Part shown: positions 24,445 to 37,423 of the stretch, one piece after another
Position numbering within the stretch: position 1 is the first letter of the stretch
Layout of the letters: every line of letters starts with the position of its first letter
DNA from: an uncultured Microbacteriaceae bacterium
Lineage (GTDB): Bacteria; Actinomycetota; Actinomycetes; Actinomycetales; Microbacteriaceae
NCBI GenBank assembly: GCA_937872445.1
Contig: CALMSL010000064.1
Location: 1 to 53,393, forward strand
Length of the DNA stretch: 53,393 nucleotides
Direction of reading: 5' to 3'
The notes under the pieces: model-generated
The model's database searches: none
Seen by the model: only the letters and a program-made list of their open reading frames with translations
What the model was told of the DNA's origin: nothing
Program-made: the position numbers and the translations under genes

Positions 24445-26115
24445 TCAGGCCACCACTCGCAAAATCTCTTCGACCGATGTGAGCCCCATTTGTGCCTTCA
24501 TCCAGCCGTCCAACCGCAGCGGGATCATCCCCTGCGAACGTGCAGTGCGGGCGATTTCCGCTGCGGACGCCCTCTCCACCGCCAGGCGCTCGATCTCTTC
24601 CGTCACGAGCATCACCTCGTGCACCGCAATGCGGCCGCGGTAACCGGTCCCCGAGCAGGTTTGGCAGCCCACGGGCTGAAACAGTGTGGGGATCGGCTGG
24701 CTCGGCTCGAACCCCACCCGCAGGTTTGCCAGATCGTTCGGATTGGGCTGGTACGCCCCCTTGCACCGATCGCACAGTCGACGGGCGAGCCGCTGAGCGA
24801 CCACGCAGTCCAGTGCGGAACCGACCAGGAACGGTTCGATGTCCATTTCCGTGAGGCGCGTCACGGCGCTTGGCGCATCATTCGTGTGCAGCGTCGACAG
24901 CACGAGGTGCCCGGTGAGTGCGGCCTCGATCGCGATTTGCGCAGTCTCCTGGTCGCGGATCTCACCGATCAGCACGACATCGGGGTCGGACCGCAGGATG
25001 CTGCGCAGCGCGCTCGCGAACGTGAGGCCCGCCTTCGGGTTGACCTGGACCTGATTGATTCCCGGCATCCGATATTCGACCGGGTCCTCGACCGTGATCA
25101 CGTTGATCTCCGGCTTCGCCACTGCGTGCAGGGTCGTGTACAGGGTCGTGGACTTACCCGAACCGGTCGGCCCCGTCACGAGGATCATCCCGTACGGTTT
25201 CGTGAACGACGAACGGAACGCGCTCATGTTCTCGTCAAGCATCGCGAGGTCGCCCAGCGACATGGTCGACTCTGCGTTGTCGAGAATACGCATGACGACT
25301 TTCTCTCCCCACACGGTGGGAAGGGTCGCGACGCGCAGGTCGATCTTGCGTCCGCCATGGCTGACCGACATGCGGCCGTCCTGGGGCTTGCGGCGCTCGG
25401 CGATGTCGATATCGCTCATGATCTTGAGGCGCGAAATCACGCCGTTCTGGATGGTCTTCGGGGCCTGCTGCATCTCGTGCAGAACGCCATCGATGCGGTA
25501 CCGAACATTGAGTTGCCGTTCGGCGGGCTCGATGTGGATGTCCGAGGCGCGGTCCTGAATCGCCTGGCTGATGAGCAAATTGACGAAGCGCACGATGGGC
25601 GCGTCATCCTGCTGCGGCTCCTGCGTGCCGACCAGCGCGAGATCGGTGCCGGCATTCTCCTCTTCGAGCTCCGTGGTGAGGTCGCTGAGTTCGCCATCCG
25701 CCCGGTGGAAACGGTCGATCGCACTGATCAGGTCGCTGCGCTCGGCAACGACGAGATGGATCTGCAGGCGGGTTGCCGCGCGAACGTCGTCAATCGCGAA
25801 GACGTTGCCGGGGTCGACCATGGCGAGTGTTAGGGAGTCCTCACTCATGGCGATCGGCAAGACCTCGTGACGGCGACACAGCGAGGCCGCAACCTGAGAC
25901 ACTGCAGTGCGATCGACCGGGTATTCCAGCAGCTCCACGAACGGCAGGCCCGCAAGGGCCGCACGCGCGGATGCCACCTGAGCTTCAGTGAGTACTCCCT
26001 GATCGATCAGGGCGCGGACAGAGTTCTCTTCCTCTCCCCACCCACCGGAAACGGTGTCGAGACTCTCGATCGGCATTACGCCACGAAGAATCAGAATCTC
26101 GGTCAATGAAGCCAC
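24445..26115 (-). CDS. pilB: Pilus extension ATPase PilB
   Basis: PilB powers pilus extension at the cytoplasmic face. The 556-residue product has an N-terminal domain of the T2SSE/MshEN type (residues 1-150, with RALIDQGVLTEAQVASARAA and LPIAMSEDSLTLAMVDPGNV). Some members of this domain class bind cyclic di-GMP. The motor follows: Walker A VTGPTGSGKSTTLYTTLHAV, Asp box VEDPVEYRMPGINQVQV, Walker B DVVLIGEIRDQETAQI and His box VLSTLHTNDAPSAVTRL. A tetracysteine zinc site CDRCKGAY with CQTCSGTGYRGR distinguishes PilB from PilT. The start is GTG with GGGGGAAG upstream. It is first in the pilus operon. Confidence 0.95.
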   Translation of the reverse strand: MASLTEILILRGVMPIESLDTVSGGWGEEENSVRALIDQGVLTEAQVASARAALAGLPFVELLEYPVDRTAVSQVAASLCRRHEVLPIAMSEDSLTLAMVDPGNVFAIDDVRAATRLQIHLVVAERSDLISAIDRFHRADGELSDLTTELEEENAGTDLALVGTQEPQQDDAPIVRFVNLLISQAIQDRASDIHIEPAERQLNVRYRIDGVLHEMQQAPKTIQNGVISRLKIMSDIDIAERRKPQDGRMSVSHGGRKIDLRVATLPTVWGEKVVMRILDNAESTMSLGDLAMLDENMSAFRSSFTKPYGMILVTGPTGSGKSTTLYTTLHAVAKPEINVITVEDPVEYRMPGINQVQVNPKAGLTFASALRSILRSDPDVVLIGEIRDQETAQIAIEAALTGHLVLSTLHTNDAPSAVTRLTEMDIEPFLVGSALDCVVAQRLARRLCDRCKGAYQPNPNDLANLRVGFEPSQPIPTLFQPVGCQTCSGTGYRGRIAVHEVMLVTEEIERLAVERASAAEIARTARSQGMIPLRLDGWMKAQMGLTSVEEILRVVA

Positions 26116-26407
26116 GGAACTTCCCCCTAAAGTTGTTCCCCCAGCGGCGCACCCCTCGATTCGGGTTGAGCGAAGAAACCGCGCCGAGAGGCAAATCTAA
26201 CTCGCGCGTGTCATTGCACGCCATACCCGCTATCGGGGGGTATACGGCGCCGGGATCTCGCTGAAGGCCGCGTCAGCCCCCAAGGGTCTCGACCATGACG
26301 CGGCTTGTTCTTCGCGCTGGCGAACGTTCGGGGTCATGAGGGACAACGGCCGTCATGGTTGGGGCAGGCCGTCACCGACGGGGCGTCGTCGCGGAAGTAC
26401 CGGTTGA
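26116..26407 (-). promoter_or_regulatory. rpoC-pilB intergenic region, probable pilus operon promoter
   Basis: No gene is supportable here. An inverted pair ACCATGACG (26292-26300) and CGTCATGGT (26351-26359) could form a stem over a 50-base loop. A second imperfect dyad (TACCCGCTATCGGGGGGTA, near 26224-26242) lies about 110 bases before the pilB start. AGTTAGATT near 26193-26201 on the minus strand is a possible -10 region, but no convincing -35 fits. The pilus operon promoter is expected here because no other upstream gap exists. Confidence 0.45.
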
Positions 26408-26537
26408 GCTGGGAGCGTGACGCAGGGATAGTCAATCCTCCGCTCAATCATTGAGAGCCTGGTCCGGACCGCAAGGATCCAGCCCAGGCTCTCAAAACTC
26501 GCTCGCAGATCAACTATCCCTGCGTCACGCTCCCAGC
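26408..26537. repeat. Nested palindrome directly after rpoC (25-bp outer arms)
   Basis: The outer arms 26408-26432 and 26513-26537 are perfect reverse complements over 25 bases; the left arm starts GCTGGGAGCGTG and ends AGGGATAGT. Inside them, 26451-26462 (TTGAGAGCCTGG) pairs perfectly with 26484-26495, and the central 21 bases hold TCCGGA and GGATCC. The outer arm begins two bases after the rpoC stop codon. There is no U-tract after either arm, so it is not a standard intrinsic terminator. It could be a terminator or mRNA-stabilising fold, or a MITE-like insertion; no target-site duplication is visible. Confidence 0.8.
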
Positions 26538-26539
26538 GC

Positions 26540-30436
<3,897 letters not shown>

Positions 30437-30485
30437 TGTTTCTCCTAATGCCTAAATCTGGATTGAGTCGTTGATGGGCCGTGAA

Positions 30486-33400
30486 CTAGATCTCGTCGAT
30501 GGACGAGTTCTCGAACCGGGCGGAAATGTTGATTCCGAGCTCTTCCGCTGCGCGGAACACCTCGTCATCCGTGTCCTTGAGGCTGACCGCCTGGCCGTCC
30601 GAGGACAGCACCTCGACGTTCAGGCACAGCGACTGCATCTCTTTGATGAGCACCTTGAAGCTCTCGGGAATGCCGGGCTCCTGGATGTTCTCGCCCTTGA
30701 CGATCGCCTCGTACACCTTCACGCGGCCGAGGATGTCGTCCGACTTGATCGTGAGAAGCTCCTGCAGCGCGTACGCGGCACCGTATGCCTCGAGCGCCCA
30801 CACTTCCATCTCACCGAAGCGCTGGCCGCCGAACTGGGCCTTGCCGCCCAGGGGCTGCTGCGTGATCATCGAGTACGGTCCCGTCGAGCGTGCGTGGATC
30901 TTGTCGTCGACAAGGTGGTGCAGCTTCAGGATGTACATGTAGCCGACCGAGACCGGCTCCGGGAACGGCTCGCCGCTCCGACCGTCGAACAGCCGGGTCT
31001 TGCCGGTGGAGTCGATCAACCGGTCGCCGTCGCGGGTCTTCGTGGTCGAGTTGAGGAGTCCCTCGATCTCGGCCTCTGCCGCACCGTCGAACACGGGGGT
31101 CGCCACCTTCGTCCCTGGCGCAGCCTTGAGGGCGTTGTCCGGAATCGTCGCAGCCCACTTCGGCTTGCCTTCGACTTCCCAGCCCTGCTTGGCCACCCAG
31201 CCGAGGTGAGTCTCCAGCACCTGGCCGAAGTTCATGCGGCCGGGGATGCCGAGCGGGTTCAGGATGATGTCGACGGGCGTCCCATCCGCGAGGAACGGCA
31301 TGTCCTCGACGGGCAGGATCTTCGAGATGACGCCCTTGTTGCCGTGACGGCCGGCAAGTTTGTCACCCTCGGTGATCTTCCGCTTCTGCGCGATGAACAC
31401 GACCACGCGCTGGTTGACGCCGGAGCCGAGCTCGTCGTCGCCATCCGTCGCGTCGAACACCTTGACGCCGATGATCGTTCCCGCTTCGCCGTGCGGAACC
31501 TTGAGGCTCGTGTCACGAACCTCGCGGCTCTTCTCGTTGAAGATCGCGCGCAGCAGTCGCTCTTCGGCGGAGAGCTCCGTCTCGCCCTTCGGCGTGACCT
31601 TGCCGACGAGGATGTCGCCGGGGTTCACTTCGGCGCCGATGCGGATGATCCCGCGCTCGTCGAGGTCGGCAAGCAGTTCGGGGCTCACATTGGGGAGGTC
31701 ACGGGTGATCTCCTCCTTGCCGAGCTTCGTGTCGCGGGCATCGACCTCGTACTCCTCGATGTGAATCGAGGAGAGCACGTCGTCCTTCACCAGGTTTTGG
31801 CTGAGGATGATCGCGTCTTCGAAGTTGTGACCCTCCCACGGCATGAACGCGACCAGCAGGTTCTTGCCGAGCGCAAGCTCGCCGTTCTCGGTCGCCGGGC
31901 CGTCGGCGATGACCTCGCCGGCCTCAACCCGGTCGCCCTCGTTGACGATCACGCGGTGGTTGTAGCTCGTGCCCTGGTTGGAGCGGTCGAACTTGCGCAG
32001 GTAGTAGTCCTGCGTTCCGCCGGCGTCCAGCTGGATGGTGACGACATCCGCCGACACTTCGGAGACCACTCCGGCGGCGTCCGCCGTGAGCACGTCTCCC
32101 GCGTCGATGGCGGCATATCCCTCCATACCGGTTCCGACGAGCGGGCTTTCGCTCATGAGCAGCGGAACAGCCTGACGCTGCATGTTCGCGCCCATGAGGG
32201 CCCGGTTCGCGTCGTCGTGCTCGAGGAACGGGATGAGCGAGGTCGCCACCGACACCATCTGGCGCGGCGACACATCCATGTAGCCGATCTCCTCGACGGG
32301 GAACAGGTCGACCTCTCCGCCCTTGGAGCGGGCAAGAACCCGGTCCTCGGCGAAGTGCGAGTCGCCCGTGAGCGGCGCGTTGGCCTGAGCCACCACGAAC
32401 TCGTCTTCCTCGCTCGCGGTGAGGTAGTCGATCGTGTCCGTGACCTTGCCCTTGACGACGCGGCGGTACGGGGTCTCGATGAATCCGAACGAGTTGATGC
32501 GGGCGAAGGACGCGAGCGAACCGATCAGGCCGATGTTGGGGCCTTCCGGGGTTTCGATCGGGCACATGCGGCCGTAGTGCGACGGGTGAACGTCGCGCAC
32601 CTCGACGCCGGCGCGCTCGCGGCTCAGACCGCCAGGGCCGAGCGCGGAGAGGCGGCGCTTGTGGGTGAGCCCGGCAAGCGGGTTGTTCTGGTCCATGAAC
32701 TGCGACAGCTGGGAGGTTCCGAAGAACTCCTTGATCGCCGCGACGACCGGACGCACGTTGATGAGCGTCTGCGGCGTGATTGCCTCGATGTCCTGAGTCG
32801 TCATCCGCTCGCGAACGACGCGCTCCATGCGGGAAAGGCCGGTGCGCACCTGGTTCTGGATGAGCTCGCCGACGGCGCGGATCCGGCGGTTGCCGAAGTG
32901 GTCGATGTCGTCGATGTCGAGGCGGATGTCCACCTTCTTGCCGTTGCGGGTGCCCGGAATCGTCTTCTGCTCTTCGTGCAGAGCGACGAGGTACTTGATC
33001 GTCGCGATGATGTCTTCCTGGCTGAGCACCGAGTTCGCCAGAGGGGCTTCAATCCCGAGCTTGCGGTTGATCTTGTAACGACCGACCTTCGCGAGATCGT
33101 AACGCTTCGAGTTGAAGTAGAAGTTGTCCAGGAGCGCGCGCGCTGCCTCGGCGGCAACCTGCTCGCCCGGGCGCAGCTTGCGGTAGATGTCCTTGAGCGC
33201 CTCCTCCTTGGTGAGGATGGCATCCTTCTCCAGGGTGGCCTCGATGGAGGCGTAGCCCTTGAACGTTTCGAGGATTTCCTCGCTCGTCATGCCGAGCGCC
33301 TTCAGGAACACCGTCACCGACTGCTTGCGCTTGCGGTCGATGCGCACGCCGACCTGGTCGCGCTTGTCGATCTCGAACTCGAGCCAGGCGCCGCGGCTCG

Positions 33401-33992
33401 GGATGATGCGGGCAGAGTAGATGTCCTTGTCGGAGGTCTTCTCCTGCGCGCGGTCGAAGTACACACCGGGCGACCGAACGAGCTGCGACACGACGACGCG
33501 CTCCGTGCCGTTGATCACGAACGTGCCCTTTGGCGTCATGAGCGGGAAGTCGCCCATGAACACGGTCTGAGTCTTGATTTCACCGGTGAGGTGGTTCATG
33601 AACTCGGCCTCGACGTAGAGCGGAGCGGAGTAGGTCTTCCCCTTCTCCTTGCACTCGTCGATCGAGTACTTCTTCTCCTCAAGGAACGGGTTCGTGAACG
33701 AGAGCTGCATCGTCTCGCCGAGGTCCTCGATGGGGGAGATCTCTTCGAAGATCTCCTCGAGTCCGGTGAGGGACGGAAGGTCCTGGCGCCCGGCAGCTTT
33801 CGCTTCCGCCGCACGCTCCTTCCACAGGTCGTTGCCCACAAGCCAGTCGAAGCTCTCGGTCTGCAGTGCAAGCAGATCGGGAACCGTCAGTGTGTCTGTG
33901 ATCTTCGCGAACGAGAGACGCTCAGCGGAGCGACCGTTCTTGAGGGGCTTCTTGGATGAATTCGAGGTGGATGCGTTGCGCGCAGCAGCCAA
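30486..33992 (-). CDS. rpoB: DNA-directed RNA polymerase subunit beta
   Basis: The 1168-residue product has [20 protein letters not shown] followed by [18 protein letters not shown]. This is the rifampicin-binding cluster with the wild-type Asp, His and Ser of the resistance hot spots, so rifampicin sensitivity is predicted. Other landmarks are [40 protein letters not shown] and [20 protein letters not shown]. The N-terminus ([20 protein letters not shown]) is a short actinobacterial extension. The ATG has CCGGAGG upstream. It is first in the rpoBC operon. Confidence 0.98.
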   Translation of the reverse strand: MAAARNASTSNSSKKPLKNGRSAERLSFAKITDTLTVPDLLALQTESFDWLVGNDLWKERAAEAKAAGRQDLPSLTGLEEIFEEISPIEDLGETMQLSFTNPFLEEKKYSIDECKEKGKTYSAPLYVEAEFMNHLTGEIKTQTVFMGDFPLMTPKGTFVINGTERVVVSQLVRSPGVYFDRAQEKTSDKDIYSARIIPSRGAWLEFEIDKRDQVGVRIDRKRKQSVTVFLKALGMTSEEILETFKGYASIEATLEKDAILTKEEALKDIYRKLRPGEQVAAEAARALLDNFYFNSKRYDLAKVGRYKINRKLGIEAPLANSVLSQEDIIATIKYLVALHEEQKTIPGTRNGKKVDIRLDIDDIDHFGNRRIRAVGELIQNQVRTGLSRMERVVRERMTTQDIEAITPQTLINVRPVVAAIKEFFGTSQLSQFMDQNNPLAGLTHKRRLSALGPGGLSRERAGVEVRDVHPSHYGRMCPIETPEGPNIGLIGSLASFARINSFGFIETPYRRVVKGKVTDTIDYLTASEEDEFVVAQANAPLTGDSHFAEDRVLARSKGGEVDLFPVEEIGYMDVSPRQMVSVATSLIPFLEHDDANRALMGANMQRQAVPLLMSESPLVGTGMEGYAAIDAGDVLTADAAGVVSEVSADVVTIQLDAGGTQDYYLRKFDRSNQGTSYNHRVIVNEGDRVEAGEVIADGPATENGELALGKNLLVAFMPWEGHNFEDAIILSQNLVKDDVLSSIHIEEYEVDARDTKLGKEEITRDLPNVSPELLADLDERGIIRIGAEVNPGDILVGKVTPKGETELSAEERLLRAIFNEKSREVRDTSLKVPHGEAGTIIGVKVFDATDGDDELGSGVNQRVVVFIAQKRKITEGDKLAGRHGNKGVISKILPVEDMPFLADGTPVDIILNPLGIPGRMNFGQVLETHLGWVAKQGWEVEGKPKWAATIPDNALKAAPGTKVATPVFDGAAEAEIEGLLNSTTKTRDGDRLIDSTGKTRLFDGRSGEPFPEPVSVGYMYILKLHHLVDDKIHARSTGPYSMITQQPLGGKAQFGGQRFGEMEVWALEAYGAAYALQELLTIKSDDILGRVKVYEAIVKGENIQEPGIPESFKVLIKEMQSLCLNVEVLSSDGQAVSLKDTDDEVFRAAEELGINISARFENSSIDEI

Positions 33993-34063
33993 GGAAATAA
34001 CCTCCGGCGGCCCTTTTCAGGCCAGTTACAGTCGGTGATATGTGGGCAAACGACTCACCAGTA

Positions 34064-34098
34064 CCCCCGGGCCGTAACCCATGGAGTAGTGCCGGGGG
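34064..34098 (-). promoter_or_regulatory. Hairpin in the rpoB leader
   Basis: CCCCCGGGC (34064-34072) pairs with GCCGGGGG (34091-34098), with one bulged base and an 18-base loop. It sits about 70 bases before the rpoB ATG and inside the predicted 170-base leader. No U-tract follows, so it is a pause or stability element at most. The remainder of 33993-34168 shows no gene. Confidence 0.5.
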
Positions 34099-34168
34099 AC
34101 TGAGCTGTCCTGGCACGCGCGGCCGACCGCAATATGAAGGCAGAGAACATCTGGGAGCGCAAGGATCA

Positions 34169-34197
34169 ACTATAGGACGAATCCGGCGACGTGTCCA
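34169..34197 (-). promoter_or_regulatory. Sigma-A-type promoter of rpoBC
   Basis: On the minus strand, TGGACA (34192-34197) and TATAGT (34169-34174) are spaced by exactly 17 bases, one mismatch each from consensus. Transcription would start near 34162, giving a leader of about 170 bases before rpoB. It lies in the 327-base gap between rpoB and the ureohydrolase gene. Confidence 0.85.
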
Positions 34198-34250
34198 CTT
34201 AAATCTTGACCGAATCTGAAATCTGCGCTATAAGCGCGCTGGAGCATGAA

Positions 34251-34309
34251 GCGAAGGCCATTTCTGGCCTTCGCGCGACGCCAGCGCCGGCGGCCGTCTC
34301 GGCCGCCGG
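34251..34309 (+). repeat. Two-hairpin dispersed repeat, copy 3
   Basis: Hairpin A is GCGAAGGCCA-TTTC-TGGCCTTCGC (34251-34274, ten perfect pairs). The linker GCGACGCCAGCG follows, and then hairpin B CCGGCGGCCG-TCT-CGGCCGCCGG (34287-34309, ten perfect pairs). It ends ten bases from the stop codon of the ureohydrolase gene, so it also could act as that gene's 3' stem-loop. Compared with copy 1, hairpin A differs by an A-to-G change matched by T-to-C on the other arm. Confidence 0.78.
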
Positions 34310-34319
34310 GAACCCTTAC

Positions 34320-35324
34320 TCAGCCGGAATCCTTCGCGCGGTTCTTGTACGCCATCGCGGCGAGCGCCTCCCAGATAAGGCCGTGCGCGTTGTTGACGGT
34401 GATGTCGGCGTGGTCGTACGCGGGAGCAACCTCCATGACGTCCATGGCGACCACATTCGTGTCCAGCACGATCTGACGAACAATGCGGAGCAGGTCGATG
34501 GGCGCGAATCCGCCGGGCGCCGGAGTGCCGGTGGCCGGTGCGAAGCCGGGGTCAAGCACGTCAATGTCGATGGAGAGGTAGATCGCATCCGTTCCGTCGA
34601 GGGCTTCGGCGACGACATCCTTCATGACCTCTTTCGCGCCCCGCTCCCACACCTCCTGCATCGTGTGGTGGCGAAGACCGTTGTCGCGCATCCACTTCTG
34701 GTCCTCCTCGCCTGGCCAGTAGCCGCGAAGGCCGACCTGGATGAAGTTATGGCCGGGGATCGCGCCCGACTCGATGAGCCGGCGCATGGGCGAACCGTGG
34801 CTCGCGAGATTGCCGTCGATCTGGTCGGCCGTGTCCGCGTGGGCGTCGAAGTGGATCATGCCGACGTTGCCGAAACCGTGGTGCTCGGCGACCGCGGTGG
34901 CCGCCGGCCAGGTGATCGAGTGGTCGCCGCCCAGGATGATCGGGATGATGCCGCGGCTGGCGATCTCGGAAACCCGCTGGTGGATCGCCTCCTTCGAGGC
35001 CTCCCACATGCCGTGGCTCATGATCGCGTCGCCGTAGTCGACCACCTCGAGGTGGTCAAACATCTCCACCTGCAGGTCGAGGTGGTACGTGCCAGGGTCG
35101 TACGCGTTGGCCCGCATCGCGCGCGGGCCGAAGCGGGCACCGGGGCGGTTCGTCGTGTTGTCGTCCCACGGGGCTCCGACGATCGCGACATCCGGCTGCC
35201 ATTCATCGAGCTGCTCCGGCTCCGTCAGCAGCGGGCGCATCCCGAACGTGGCGGGGCCGTGAATGGACGAGGAGTCGAGTTGCGCGCGCATGCCCGGCGG
35301 GAGGTCGCGCTTCGGTGCGGTCAT
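34320..35324 (-). CDS. Agmatinase/ureohydrolase family enzyme
   Basis: The ureohydrolase superfamily (arginase, agmatinase, guanidinobutyrase and relatives) hydrolyses guanidino compounds to urea at a binuclear metal centre. The 334-residue product has all metal-binding motifs: GGDHSITWPAA, HFDAHADTADQ and SIDIDVLDPGFAPATGTPAP. It also has EVAPAYDHADITVNNAH near the C-terminus. The N-terminal HGPATFGMRPLL and NRPGARFGPRAMR segments resemble agmatinase-like and guanidinobutyrase-like members, so the substrate is not certain. The ATG has no ribosome-binding site and may be leaderless. It is transcribed divergently from the next gene. Confidence 0.88.
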   Translation of the reverse strand: MTAPKRDLPPGMRAQLDSSSIHGPATFGMRPLLTEPEQLDEWQPDVAIVGAPWDDNTTNRPGARFGPRAMRANAYDPGTYHLDLQVEMFDHLEVVDYGDAIMSHGMWEASKEAIHQRVSEIASRGIIPIILGGDHSITWPAATAVAEHHGFGNVGMIHFDAHADTADQIDGNLASHGSPMRRLIESGAIPGHNFIQVGLRGYWPGEEDQKWMRDNGLRHHTMQEVWERGAKEVMKDVVAEALDGTDAIYLSIDIDVLDPGFAPATGTPAPGGFAPIDLLRIVRQIVLDTNVVAMDVMEVAPAYDHADITVNNAHGLIWEALAAMAYKNRAKDSG

Positions 35325-35331
35325 GAGTCAA

Positions 35332-35361
35332 TTGTGGCAGTGTCGGAATGTGAAGGTAAAT
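35332..35361 (+). promoter_or_regulatory. Candidate promoter in the short divergent gap
   Basis: TTGTGG (35332-35337) and GTAAAT (35356-35361) are spaced by 18 bases on the plus strand. Transcription would start at about 35368-35371, on the GTG chosen as start of the next gene. The agmatinase gene begins at 35324 on the other strand, so both genes must be expressed from fewer than 50 shared bases. This is a moderate-quality match. Confidence 0.45.
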
Positions 35362-35370
35362 CGGTCCATC

Positions 35371-36207
35371 GTGCTGAAGTCCAGCGGATATCGGGCCGTG
35401 ATCGAACCCGACCGCTGGGTGCCGGGCGCGTACACCCTCGTCGTCGACGGCACGCCGCAATCGCACGTGAACCTGGACGACCCGACCCAGCTCTTCTTCG
35501 AGTACGTGCAGCGGATGGGTGTCGTGATCGACCGCCTCGGATTGCCGGGCGAACCGATCACCGCGGTGCACCTCGGCGCGGGCGCCCTCACGCTCCCGCG
35601 CTACATCGAGGCCACCCGGCCCGGGTCGCGGCAGCAGGTCATCGAGTTGGAGAGCGATCTGGTGGATCTGGTCCGCTCGGCGCTTCCCTGGTCGCGGCAG
35701 GCGTCGATCCGGCTGCGGTATGGGGACGCCAGGGATGTCCTGACCCGGCTGCCGAATGGGCTTCTGGGTGCCGTCGATCTTGTCGTCGTGGATGTTTTTG
35801 CCGGCGCGCGCACCCCCGCGCACGTGACCAGCGCGGAGTTCTACCGATCCATCGTCCCGCTGCTTTCGGAGGACGGGATAGTCCTCGTGAACGTGGCGGA
35901 CGGGCCGGGGCTGGCGTTCGCCCGCGGCCAGACGGCAACCCTGAACTCCGTCGTCGAACACGTCGCGGCTCTCGCCGAGCCGAACATCCTGAAGGGTCGC
36001 CGCTTCGGGAACGTCGTGCTGGTGGGATCCCGAACACCGCTCCCGCTCGACTGGCTGCCGCGGCTGCTGGCCGGCGGTCCACACCCCTCGAAAGTTCTCA
36101 CCGGCCGGGAACTGAAGGACTGGACCGCGGGCGCCCCGGTCGTCACCGACTCGACGGCGGTGGCATCGCCCCTCCCCTCCGCGAGCGTGTTCCGCACGCG
36201 TTCTTAG
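35371..36207 (+). CDS. Spermidine-synthase-like methyltransferase-fold protein
   Basis: About 278 residues. VVDGTPQSHVNLDDPTQLFF matches the beta-strand entry of spermidine synthases. ITAVHLGAGALTLPRYIEAT is the nucleotide-binding glycine loop, and VIELESDLVDLVRSALPWSR and YGDARDVLTRLPNG follow the Rossmann order. The aminopropyltransferase DxxDP active-site motif is not preserved (DLVVVDVFAGARTPAHV), so true spermidine synthesis is doubtful. I choose the GTG at 35371, which may be leaderless; earlier in-frame starts at 35350 (GTG) and 35323 (ATG) exist. Proteins of this type are common next to unrelated genes in actinobacteria. Confidence 0.75.
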   Translation: MLKSSGYRAVIEPDRWVPGAYTLVVDGTPQSHVNLDDPTQLFFEYVQRMGVVIDRLGLPGEPITAVHLGAGALTLPRYIEATRPGSRQQVIELESDLVDLVRSALPWSRQASIRLRYGDARDVLTRLPNGLLGAVDLVVVDVFAGARTPAHVTSAEFYRSIVPLLSEDGIVLVNVADGPGLAFARGQTATLNSVVEHVAALAEPNILKGRRFGNVVLVGSRTPLPLDWLPRLLAGGPHPSKVLTGRELKDWTAGAPVVTDSTAVASPLPSASVFRTRS

Positions 36208-36262
36208 TAACTCTCTGCAACATCCACCCCACCGCTCCCGCAAACTCCTGAATGATGGACGT

Positions 36263-37390
36263 ATGCGGAGGCCGGTATTGAGCGTCGTGGCGGGCATGCT
36301 CGCCCTTGCCGTGGCGGGGTGCGCCGCGGAGGTTCCCCGCGAGCCGAGCGCAGTTCCGGCCCCGTCGCCTTCAGCGAGGCCCACGCAGACTCCGTTCGCC
36401 GGGCCGGTGATGCCTGCCGGTTCCCCCACCGCGCTGATCTCCGGGCTGTCCGCTCCGTGGTCGGTCGTGCGGCTCCCCACCGGTTCGGCGCTCATCAGCG
36501 AACGCGACACCGGGAAAATTCTCGAGTACACCGCGGCAGGCGCTGTGCGCGTGGTCACGACCGTCGAGGGGGTCGCCCACGGCGGCGAGGGCGGCCTCCT
36601 CGGCCTCGCGGTGCTCGACACCGGCACCCCCGACTATCTGTACGCCTACTACACGACGGCGAACGACAATCGGATCGTGCGCATGCCGCTCCTCGGGAGC
36701 CCCGGGGACTACCGTCTCGGAACTCAGCAGGCAATTCTCACCGGCCTGGCCAGGGCAGGCAACCACAACGGCGGCCGGATCGCGTTCGGCCCGGATGGCA
36801 CGCTCTACGCGACGGTGGGCGATGCGGGGCAGCCGTCCCGCTCGCAGGACCTTTCCTCGCCGAACGGCAAGATCCTCCGGATGAACCCCGACGGCAGTGT
36901 GCCGACGGACAATCCGTTCCCCGGCTCGCTCGTGTACTCGTACGGGCACCGGAACCCGCAGGGGCTCGCCTGGGATTCGAACGGCCAGTTGTGGGCATCG
37001 GAGTTCGGCCAGAACACCTGGGATGAATTCAATCGCATCGAGGCGGGAAAGAACTACGGGTGGCCGGTTGTCGAAGGAATCGGCGGCAAGCCCGGATACG
37101 TCGACCCCGTGCTCCAGTGGGCGACATCCGAGGCGAGCCCGAGCGGGCTGGCCTACGTGTCCGGCACGTTCTTCCTCGCCTCGCTCCGCGGCCAGCGGCT
37201 GTGGGCGATCAACACCGCGGGCACGCCCCACTCCACCGCGTGGTTCGCGGGCGAGTTCGGCCGCCTGCGCGACGCGGTGCCGGGGCCGAACGGCACACTG
37301 TGGGTGCTGACGAACAACACTGACGGACGCGGCAGCCCGCGTTCGGGAGACGACAAGCTGTTGCAGATCACGCTCGTGCCCGGCACGTAA
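36263..37390 (+). CDS. PQQ-type sugar dehydrogenase lipoprotein
   Basis: The 375-residue product starts with a lipoprotein signal: MRRPVLSVVAGMLALAVAGC with lipobox AVAGC at residues 16-20, followed by a Pro/Ser linker. The body is the six-bladed propeller of the glucose/sorbosone dehydrogenase (YliI/aldose sugar dehydrogenase) family. Landmarks are LSAPWSVVRLPTGSALISER, HGGEGGLLGLAV, NHNGGRIAFGPDGTLYATVG, YGHRNPQGLAWD and LWASEFGQNTWDEFNRIEAG followed by KNYGWPVVEG. It would act outside the membrane. No PQQ-synthesis genes are visible in the window, so cofactor supply and substrate are unknown. Confidence 0.88.
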   Translation: MRRPVLSVVAGMLALAVAGCAAEVPREPSAVPAPSPSARPTQTPFAGPVMPAGSPTALISGLSAPWSVVRLPTGSALISERDTGKILEYTAAGAVRVVTTVEGVAHGGEGGLLGLAVLDTGTPDYLYAYYTTANDNRIVRMPLLGSPGDYRLGTQQAILTGLARAGNHNGGRIAFGPDGTLYATVGDAGQPSRSQDLSSPNGKILRMNPDGSVPTDNPFPGSLVYSYGHRNPQGLAWDSNGQLWASEFGQNTWDEFNRIEAGKNYGWPVVEGIGGKPGYVDPVLQWATSEASPSGLAYVSGTFFLASLRGQRLWAINTAGTPHSTAWFAGEFGRLRDAVPGPNGTLWVLTNNTDGRGSPRSGDDKLLQITLVPGT

Positions 37391-37423
37391 CCCGCGCGGT
37401 GCCCGGCACGAGATAATCGGTCA

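Noticed and set aside
26408-26537. Standard Rho-independent terminator for rpoBC
   Set aside because: The stem is far longer than usual and no T-rich run follows on either strand.
35371-36207. Genuine spermidine synthase
   Set aside because: The fold motifs are present, but the catalytic DxxDP segment reads D-V-F-A-G-A, so aminopropyl transfer is not supported.
34206-36251. A 681-codon plus-strand frame across the ureohydrolase and spermidine-synthase-like genes
   Set aside because: It runs antisense to one recognised gene and out of frame through another, and its product has no recognisable motif.
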